Position numbers and translations under genes: made by a program. The notes beneath the pieces are model-generated. The model was not told the DNA's origin, ran no database searches, and saw only the letters and a program-made list of their open reading frames with translations. From Dictyocoela muelleri (taxonomy: Eukaryota; Microsporidia), in NCBI GenBank assembly GCA_016256075.1, contig SDVU01000591.1, forward strand, positions 1 to 12,055: DNA of 12,055 nt, given 5' to 3'. Shown one piece after another: positions 1 to 7,600 of this stretch (its first letter is position 1; each line of letters begins with the position of its first letter).

Positions 1-893
1 GGCGGGAAAAATAAAAGTTCAACATTTGATTTATTATTTACCATGTGACCAGAAAAATTATCACAAAGTATCAAAATATTTCTGTTTTCTCTGACTAAAG
101 AAACATTAAGTAAATTTAAGTATTCATCAAAAAGTGTTTTGGTCAACCATGAAGATTTATTTGCTCTGTAGAGAATATTATAGTTCTCCAAATTTACATT
201 TTTAAAAATCCTTGTTTTGTTGGACTTTCCTATGAAAAGAGGGATCAACCACTCTCCATAAGACTTTCAGCATTAGATTAATGTCACACGAGTTTTGTTC
301 TTTTTTTTATTCCTATTATCTTTACTTTTATCTAAGACAAATGATCTATTACTAGCCTCTTTAATATTAAGTCCTGTCTCATCAATATTAAAAACGTCTT
401 TATCTAGATATTTTTTCATTTTCTCCTTTAGAATGTTCTTAAATTCATTAATTTTTGAAATTTCTGCACTAGCTGATTCTCCGTGCAATTTAACATATTT
501 CAGTTTTTTTTTCTTTCGATAAAATTATATATGTAATATTCAGATATTTGTTTGTCGGTAATATTCTTTTCTTTATAGAAAACTCCTGCAATTTCTTTTA
601 TTACCTGTTTGTTAATAGTAACAAATTTCTCACATAGATTAACAATTTTTTCTTTTATAAAAATATCAAGCTCATTTTACTCTCTTCGCAGCTACTCAAG
701 TTGAATCTTTTAGTCGAAGTTTGATCTGATTTTTTAAGAGCTAATAAAGTAGGAAGATTGTTAATAATATTAGTTGCGAAACTTTTGCTAATATTTAAAA
801 TTTTGACGATTTTTGACACTTCTAATCCTCTTTATTTAATTTTATCAGCGATTTGCGCTTTTTTTTTAAAAAATCTATTTTTTTTCTTTCCAT
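1..893 (-). pseudogene. pogo/Tigger-like DDE_1 transposase pseudogene (C-terminus beyond window)
   Basis: Broken transposase of the CENP-B/Tigger (DDE_1) family. It starts at ATG 893-891 with MERKKNRFFKKKAQIADKIK, followed by an HTH stretch (VSKIVKILNISKSFATNIIN) typical of the N-terminal Psq/CENP-B DNA-binding region. A second HTH-like part (about 680-510) leads to LKYVKLHGESASAE, the hallmark that links the DNA-binding and catalytic parts of Tigger proteins. The catalytic core follows: FNIDETGL with the first Asp (about 371-394), TRVTLI, GEWLIPLFIGKSNKTRIFK (about 201-257), and ILCDNFSGH with the second Asp (about 48-74). It runs to FFPP at the window edge; the third acidic residue would lie outside. 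Visible damage: an in-frame TAA after residue 20, a frame change near 670-690, another in the poly-A run near 505-515, and two close stops (TAA 275-273, TGA 269-267). It cannot make a full protein. The longest open piece is 71 codons. Confidence 0.9.
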
Positions 894-1196
894 TTAAAAG
901 GGTCAAAAAAATTTATACATAAATATTATTTTTTTAAAAAATTAGGTCATAAATTTAATGTGAATGTAAACTTCTCTGAAAAAATCTCGAAAAAATCAAT
1001 TGGATCGTAAAAATTATTTAAATTAAATTTTTATGTAATGTAGATTAACAGCGTTACACTATAAAACAAAACACAAAACAGACTAGTTTTATATTATAGT
1101 CATCAAAATAATCTTCAAAATAACTTAAAGATAATAAAATATAGAGAGATCGTAAATATCAAATTTTGTGAGGATCATAAATATCGAACCCTACTG
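1..1196 (-). mobile_element. pogo/Tigger-type DNA transposon, 5' part, decayed
   Basis: This is the promoter-side portion of a Tc1/mariner-superfamily (pogo/Tigger branch) cut-and-paste transposon, cut off by the left edge of the window. Its right boundary is put at 1196: on the minus strand the element begins CAGTAGGGTTCGATATTTAT, preceded by TA (1197-1198). That matches the known habit of pogo/Tigger elements (ends starting CAG, TA target duplication). A related subterminal copy lies just inside: GGATCATAAATATCGAA (1172-1188) and GATCGTAAATATCAAA (1148-1163). Between the end and the transposase start codon (893) there are about 300 bases of AT-rich leader with nothing else recognised. The other terminal repeat and the matching TA lie outside the window, so the boundary rests on one end only. 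The family assignment from the encoded protein is firm; the exact end is likely but unproved. Confidence 0.8.
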
Positions 1197-1198
1197 TA

Positions 1199-2184
1199 AT
1201 ACGAAAATCATCTCAGGCGATATACCGGAATCAATAAACTTTACATTTGCCAATGAAATATTCTTTAATTTGATAATGGTGTGAGTTATTTTGAGAAAAC
1301 TCTGATTTATTCGACCTATACACTTTTTTTACATCTGAAGCATAGCCGTAACTGTTATTTAGACGTAACATTCTGGTATTGTCCACGTAATTTCGGTCAA
1401 TTATATGTTATAATGGCTGAAATTAAAGATTGCATTGTTCCTATAGTAGCGTATTTATGAAAACAAGAAATAAAAACGAGTTATTTAAAGGTTTTTAATT
1501 TTATTAAAAAAATTCAAAATAAAAATCCAAATTTCATCACGATTGATTTTGAAAATAGCGGCTTATTTTCTATAAAAGAAGTTTTTAATTGATCTAAAAT
1601 TGTCAGGTGTTTTTTTTCATCATACTCAAGTTTTATTTAGAAGAATTCAAAAATTGAGAATGGTGAATTTATATAAAACTAATATCAAAATCAGAAAAAT
1701 TTTCGGGATGTTTCTTAGTTTATCATTTATTCATATTGAAAGTTTGAAATTCAAATATGATAAATTGAAGAAAAATATTGTTAATGATATAAATGTGAAG
1801 AAAATTATGCTATTTTTAAACGAATTTCATAATCCATTTGGCAAAAGTATTGAAAGTCAGGTTAATTAGAAGCAAATATATATTCTTCTAACTTTTAGTC
1901 CATGTCTGAGCGAATTTTAAATAATGTTAAAAAAACTAATAATGTTATTTAGGGATGGAACCAGTCATTGAACTTAAATATTCCTTATAAAAATTTAAGT
2001 TTTATGAAACAGGAAATGAAAAAAACAACATGCCTCAGTGGAAAATAAATTTAACAAAATTTTGATTGATATTAAAAAAAATGATAAAAGCCAAAAAGAT
2101 AAACAGCTTGTATGGTTCAAAGAAAAAATTTTAGGTTATGGGGAATTTTATGGGATGTATTTTTTTGAAAATAATAGCAAGTAA
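1199..2184 (+). pseudogene. Mutator-like element (MULE) transposase pseudogene, N-terminus missing
   Basis: Decayed transposase of the MULE type. Pieces appear in the family order: IPESINFTFANEIFFNL (from 1222), then an open stretch from 1275 with NGVSYFEKTLIYSTYTLF and LDVTFWYCPRNFGQLYVI (the family's DGTF block with the first Asp, here lacking the Gly). Next come PNFITIDFE (second Asp, about 1530-1560), SKIVRCFFHHTQVLFRRIQK (C-x2-H motif, about 1592-1650), FGMFLSLSFI and KKIMLFLNEFH (to 1869). It continues with CLSERILNNVKKTNNVI and GWNQSLN (about 1900-1970), then a lysine-rich tail ending at TAA 2182-2184. Stops at 1458-1460, near 1589, at 1867-1869 and at the usual Glu of the NNxIEGW block, plus frame changes near 1265, 1465 and in the T run near 1612, mean it is dead. 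The N-terminal part is absent; the left boundary coincides with the pogo element's end, so that part should lie left of the window. No MULE terminal repeat was identified on the right. Confidence 0.85.
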
Positions 2185-2622
2185 TTTAAAATAAAAGAAA
2201 TATGATAAAATATTTTATTTTTAGTTACATTTTCAATATTTTTGATTAAGAAATTATGACTAAAAACCCACCGTTACGTCATAAAATGACGAAACAACGG
2301 GTAACGATAAAACATTTTAAAATGTTTAATTAGACAAATTTGAAATATTGTAAAATTTCTGATTTACGTTAAAAATTTTTTAATAATTTGTTTTAAAAGA
2401 AAATGATAAGAAAAAAATTATATTTTTTATTAGTCTAAATTTAGATGTACTTTGAAATCAAAATATGATTATGTGAAAAAAAATTTCATGGTACGTTACT
2501 TTTTAATTATAGCATTTGATAACTATGGATTTTGTAAAATATGGAGTAAATATTGAATATTAAACTATTAATCTTAAATAATTAAATGATTTCTTTCAAT
2601 TTTTTTTATAATTTAAAAAATA
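2185..2622. other. AT-rich non-coding stretch with short hairpins
   Basis: No coding potential was seen. It holds a hairpin with arms CGTCAT (2277-2282) and ATGACG (2286-2291), extended outward by CCGTT and AACGG, which is an unusually GC-rich palindrome for this window. There is also an 18-base perfect palindrome AAACATTTTAAAATGTTT at 2310-2327. Because it follows the MULE remnant directly, it may include the element's 3' flank or terminal region, but no matching left-hand repeat is in the window to test this. Confidence 0.5.
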
Positions 2623-2839
2623 GGTACTAAGCCCCCATTTTACCCTCTTTAGTCCCACAAAAGGCAATCAAAAAAAAGAAAAATTTTTTTTTGAAACGAT
2701 CTCTAGGTGATATTAGCGGCAATCAATCATAAAAAATTTCTTGTTTCGAAAAAGTGAATATACACAACAAAAAACTGAAGATTTTTTTAGTGAATATTTC
2801 TTTTTTAGTAACAAAAAAATTTCAATGTCTAGATTTTTG

Positions 2840-2920
2840 CTAATATCACCTCGAGATCGTTTCAACAACATATTTTTTTTCTTTTTTTGATTGTCTTTTT
2901 TGGTTCTAATTCTGGGTCAG
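2840..2920 (+). repeat. MITE right-end repeat, copy 1
   Basis: Starts CTAATATCACCTCGAGATCG and runs through TTTTTTTGATTG and GGTTCTAATTCTGGGTCAG. It matches 3329-3407 in the same orientation with scattered differences, and matches 2640-2720 in inverse orientation. Confidence 0.75.
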
Positions 2921-2927
2921 TAAAGAT

Positions 2928-2958
2928 AAAAATAGTTTTGCAGGGCAAAACTATTTTT
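2928..2958. repeat. perfect 14-bp-arm hairpin, 3-nt loop
   Basis: AAAAATAGTTTTGC (2928-2941) is followed by AGG and the exact inverse GCAAAACTATTTTT (2945-2958). It lies at the inner junction of the two MITE-like units and may mark their fused or diverged inner ends. Confidence 0.75.
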
Positions 2959-3328
2959 TTCATTTTTACCATGATGTAAAAGCCTCAAAAAATATAAATA
3001 AAATGATAGGTAAATAAATTGTGTTATTAATATTTATAAAAGACGTTGGATATCATTTCTACAAAGATATAATATCATGAGTATGAGTAAAAGTCTAAAA
3101 AATCTGTTAAAAAATAAACCTTAAAGGATGTATTCTATTGATTTTTTAATTTTATTTACCCTATTAGAGCATAAAAAAAGTAATAAAAAAAATATGTTTT
3201 TAAAAGGATATCGTGTGATATTAGCGAAAAACGAGTTTATAAGAAATAAAAATATTTATTTTTTTAATTAACTCTCTTTCCTAAAATAAGAAAACTCGGT
3301 ATATTTTTTCTTAAGAACTCGACTTTCC

Positions 3329-3407
3329 CTAATATAACCTCGAGATCGTTTCAAAACATATCTTTCTTCTTTTTTGATTGCGTTTTTTGGGCGTAATTCT
3401 GGCTCAA
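3329..3407 (+). repeat. MITE right-end repeat, copy 2
   Basis: Starts CTAATATAACCTCGAGATCG and includes TTTTTTGATTGCG and CGTAATTCTGGCTCAA. It is the direct partner of 2840-2920 and leads into the outer end AGTACC at 3419-3424. Confidence 0.75.
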
Positions 3408-3481
3408 ATAGGGTACTCAGTACCAAAAAATATTTAATTTATTATAATAATTTTCATAAATAATAATTTTAGAATTATAAT

Positions 3482-3575
3482 TTTTGTCGTTTATCCGGAT
3501 AATAATTTTGTCATTTATCCGGATAAAAATTTTGTCATTTTCGGAAAAACGACTTTGTCATTCTTCGGGATCGAG
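3482..3575 (+). repeat. 24-bp tandem repeat with TATCCGGATA palindrome, about 4 units
   Basis: Units begin at 3482, 3506, 3530 and 3554, each starting TTTTGTC or TTTGTC. Units 1 and 2 carry the palindrome TTATCCGGATAA. Unit 3 has CATTTTCGGAAAAACGAC and unit 4 is shorter (CATTCTTCGGGATCG), so the array decays rightwards. The CCGG cores make it an island of G+C in AT-rich DNA. It does not lie in a reading frame. Function unknown. Confidence 0.75.
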
Positions 3576-4063
3576 TTATTTTCAGTTATAGTGATAATAG
3601 CTCGCAATTTATCGCTTATTTTAAATAAAAAACATGCAATTTTCATTCAAGTTTTTGTTTCGCCCAAAAATAAAGGGTGTTAATAACCATTAGAATACCT
3701 AAATTTCTTATAGGAGCTATATTTTATTTACTCAAATCAGAGATCAAACAATTATTTTAAAAATTGGTTGTTTTGATAAGTATTATATATAGTATAAATA
3801 TAAAACTATTAATAGGTAGTTATTATTTATTACTAGTATTTCACTAGCAATATCGCTTTGAACATCTAAATATATTTATTTAAAATTATTACAACTTAAA
3901 ATTATAATCTTTATTTCTGAATTGAAGTTCATACATATATTTATTCCATTGACCATAAAAAAATCTTAAAAATAACTCTATGTGCCGGCAATAATTTAAA
4001 ATGTTATATTATAATTTTAAGCCATAAGGGTAACATTTTTTTAAAAAAAAAGAAATTTTGCTT

Positions 4064-4127
4064 TTGTTCGGAAAGTGGGCTACATTTAAAAAAATATTTT
4101 ATTAAATGTAACCCACTTTCCGAACAA
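4064..4127. repeat. inverted repeat with 26-bp arms and 12-nt loop
   Basis: The left arm (4064-4089) starts TTGTTCGGAAAGTGGG. The right arm (4102-4127) is its inverse with a single mismatch (C4080 against A4111). The arms carry far more G+C than their surroundings. It could be the fold of a minimal MITE, or a stem in a transcript. No target duplication is evident at the edges. Confidence 0.8.
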
Positions 4128-4440
4128 GACCCGTTGTTCCAGTGTGGTATGACTGATTAAGACTTGGTCTAATATTACAATGAAGTAGAAGGGACTCTCC
4201 AGTGTGGAGATTATTATTTCAGAGACGCATTTCGGTAAAAGGAATAAAAAATTTTATGACAAACACTAATTAACTGTATCCTTCTGAGTCATTGATAAAA
4301 CGAAAATCGCGTATACAGCTGTGCTTCTTGGTAGCTTAAAAGTGACCCATTATTGGAATATCAAGAACCAAAGCTCTAAGGACCAAGGTATGAGACAACT
4401 CTTCGGGTTGACAGCTATGGATGTTGTCAGCATGTAATAA
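4128..4440. other. GC-richer intergenic block, unassigned
   Basis: About 310 bases clearly richer in G+C than the flanks, with no open frame of note. TCCAGTGTGG occurs twice, at 4138 and 4198, exactly 60 bases apart. The right end has a small inverted pair, TTGACA and TGTCA (around 4409-4431). It matches no RNA family that I can recognise (tRNA, 5S, U2, U6, SRP were considered). It might be a non-coding RNA gene or a fragment of an unrecognised repeat. Confidence 0.3.
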
Positions 4441-4461
4441 TAATATCGTTAAAGAATAATT

Positions 4462-4582
4462 AATTCAGTAACAATTAATAAGAAAAATTATTAGCTATTT
4501 AAATAAATTCATTAACAATTAATAAAAAAAATAATAATTATTAAAATCAATTATTACTATAAAAATAAATTCATTAACTATT
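4462..4582. repeat. imperfect repeats of AATTCATTAACAATTAATAA
   Basis: Copies lie at 4462-4482 (one change), 4506-4525 and 4568-4582 (partial, one change), separated by AT-only sequence. They lie just beyond the 3' end of the Mot1-like gene, so they probably fall in or next to its 3' untranslated region. No clear AATAAA signal on the minus strand was found close to the stop codon. Confidence 0.45.
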
Positions 4583-4606
4583 GTTACTTATTCTTTTAAT
4601 TATTTC

Positions 4607-7600
4607 TTACTCATTCCTCTTTTTATTTCCATTTTCGACCTCAAAATTATCCAGTAAATTATGCAAATCCATACTTCCAACCGAACTATTTTGTTGACTT
4701 ACCACACAATTAGCAACAAAAACCTTAAAATTCTGCAATGACATCACATCCTCTTCAATCGTATCTTTACAAATAATCCTAAAAACATTTACTACTTTTT
4801 TCTGGCCAAGTCGATGTGCCCTATCCATTGCTTGTAAATCGTTAAACGGATTCCAGTCATGTTCAAAGAAAATAACCGTATCTGCACAAGTCAGGTTTAA
4901 TCCCAGCCCTCCAATACTCGTTGTCAACAACAAAACTTGGTAATTGCTTTTAAAGAACATGTCAACAACACTTTGTCTCTTTTTTGAAGGAATTGTGCCA
5001 TCAAGAATTAAAATTCCAAGATTTTTATAATTTTCTTCTAAAAAGCGTTTAATAGCACTAATAGATGTCTTAAGTTGACAGAAAATTAAAATTTTATTCG
5101 TCATTTCTTCTGCACCGAAAATCTTTATCAATTCATTAAGAGCTGATATTTTACAAGAATTATAAATATCATCAGTCAACGAACATATCCTCAATTGTTC
5201 AGAAATTCTTTTAAAACTAGATTTTTTAATATTACCATAAGTTATTTGTTCTTTAGAAGGGATACTCTTTAAAATATTTTTAGTAATGTTGTTACAAGAA
5301 TTATTAAGATCATCATTATTAAGATCATTTTGATAATCATGAATATCCTTATGACTATATTCATTAATTTTATACTCTTCATGATCACTACCTTGACAAC
5401 AAATCGAATCATACAAAATTCGTTGCTTACTACTCAATTCAACAAGAACGTCTTTTATAACTTTCTCAGGGAGGTCCTTCAAAACCTCACTCTTCAATCT
5501 TCGCATAATAAAAGGTAAAACCTTTTTATGTAACTCTTTAATTCTACAATCCATCCTATTAACATCATTTTCACTTGCTCGGCTATCTTTGCCTTGATTT
5601 ATACTTTTTAGATAATAAGAATTGAAATACTTTTTATCACCTAAATAGCCCGGCATTAGAAAATTAAAAAGAGAAAATAAATCATCAACTGAGTTTTGTA
5701 TTGGCGTTCCTGTTAATATCAGCTTGTTGGTTGAATTGATTAATGATAATCTTTTATAAATCAAAGTCTCTCGATTTCTTAATATATGCCCTTCATCGAT
5801 TATCAGGTAAAAGAATTTCTTTTTTATAAATAATTCATAATCAGATCTAAATGATTCGTAGCTTGTGATTATTATTTTCATCTTTAAATTATTGTTTTTA
5901 TTATTAATAGAATTATTAATGGAATTGATATTATTATTAATAGAATTGATATCACATATCTTATTATCGATTCCACATATCTTATTGTTATTTATCATAG
6001 TAAATCTATTTTTTATCTTATTGATTATATTTTCATTACTTGTTTTATTTTTATCAAATTTATTGTTACTCCTTTCTTGATAACCACTTTCAAATAATTC
6101 TTCAAATGACTGGTTTTTATTTTTTCTGTAAGGAATTCCAATTATTAAGTTCGTCATATTTTTAATTTCATTAATCCAATGATCAATTAACGAACTTGGA
6201 CAAATTACAATGGATGTTAAATGATGATCATTATTAAATTCATCTTTTAAATCATCATAAAATTCATTTTTGGAATTCTTATCATAAATATTATCTTTAT
6301 CATAAATATCGTCTTTATCATTTTTAACACAATCTAAATAATTCTTATAAACTGATTCTAAATATCCTAAAACTTGAACAGTTTTACCAAGACCCATATC
6401 ATCAGCTAAAATTCCATTAACACCAAAAACTCTCAAAAAATTTATCCATTCAATTCCTTTTATCTGATAATTTCTTAATTTTACTTTTAATGGAGATATT
6501 TTTATTTTATGGAGTTTTTCAGGATCGTAAAGTTGTTCTACGATAGATTTCTCATGAATTATTTGTTTTATCAAGGATATGTTAATATTATCAATATCAT
6601 TAATACCTTTATTAATATCATTACTATAACCTTTATTAATATCATTACTATAACCTTTATTAATATCATTACTATAATCTTTATTAATATCATTACTATC
6701 ATCTTTATTAATATCATCACTATAATCTTTATTAATATCATTACTATAATCTTTATTAATATCATTACTATAATCTTTATTAATATCATTAATATCATCA
6801 TTATTAAAATCATTACTATAATCTTTATTATTATCATTATTATTTTTATCTTTATTAATATTTTTATTATTATCTTTCTTATCTTCTTTCTTATCTCTAT
6901 AATTTCCATGATTTTCAAAATTTTCAATCCTATAATTCAATTTAAACTGCAAGGTTGATATTATTTTTGATAAAATAGACATTGCCATAATATTTCCAGT
7001 AAACTTAATAATCTTCAATAATGGTCTTACAAAAAGAACATTAAAAGAATGATCATGAATATCAACAATAAAATCTAAATATGAAAGAATGAATTCAAGT
7101 TCATTGGAGTTGCTTATATTTAATTTTGATAAAATTAGCTCAACAATAATTTCGTTATATTTCCATTCAGTAATGAAATATTTTAAAATATTTTTACAAT
7201 AAGCGATATTATTAAGGCTAATATTATTATTAATATGATTATTAATATGATTAATGTTGTTAATATTAATATGATAAATATTATTATTTTTATTATTAAT
7301 GTTCTTAATATTATTATGATTATTTATATTCTTTAAATTATTATAACTTTCATCGGTTATCAATTCAATTTCTTTCAAACAGTCATAAAAAATAAAATTG
7401 AATTTTTCTTTTTCTTTAAAATGTTCAACAACAGTTGAATAAAACAAAAATCGATTATTCATAACTTTAGAATATTCAAAAACATTCTTGAAATTGAAAA
7501 AATTATCTTTTAAAACTTCAAAAAATGAATTTAAACTTCTCGGCATTGTCTTAACAAAGAATATCAACAACAATTCTAATTGATAATTATTAAATCTCTT

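Larger units (their letters stand above)
2623..3424. mobile_element. non-autonomous inverted-repeat element, two-unit (dimer-like), Merlin-like ends
   Basis: A non-coding element of about 800 bases. The left end reads GGTACTAAGCCCCC (2623) and the right end, on the opposite strand, reads GGTACTGAGTACCC (ending at 3424). Both continue inward through matching blocks, including GCAATCAAAAAA, GAAACGATCTC and ATATTAG. The 8 bases before it (2615-2622) and after it (3425-3432) are both AAAAAATA. Inside, the same right-end sequence occurs twice, at 2840-2920 and 3329-3407, and a degraded second left end starts near 3155 (TTTACCCTATTAGAGCAT). It therefore looks like two related units, about 2623-2930 and 3150-3424, head to tail. 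Ends starting GG with 8-9 bp duplications are the pattern of Merlin elements, known from microsporidia. The duplication is low-complexity, so chance is possible. hAT or MULE-derived MITEs are the alternatives. No transposase is encoded. Confidence 0.6.

Noticed and set aside
2310-2327. Perfect palindrome AAACATTTTAAAATGTTT as a possible terminator or operator
   Set aside because: Pure A/T palindromes of this size are expected in this base composition, and no gene ends or starts there.
4135-4440. Possible solo LTR (a TG start and CA near the end)
   Set aside because: No target duplication, no matching second copy and no primer-binding or polypurine features; the TG/CA ends are too weak to support it.
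6509-6958. Long open frames on the plus strand and in another minus frame, rich in Ile
   Set aside because: They are by-products of the stop-free 24-bp minisatellite inside the Mot1-like gene; no family resemblance, only Ile/Asn/Thr monotony.
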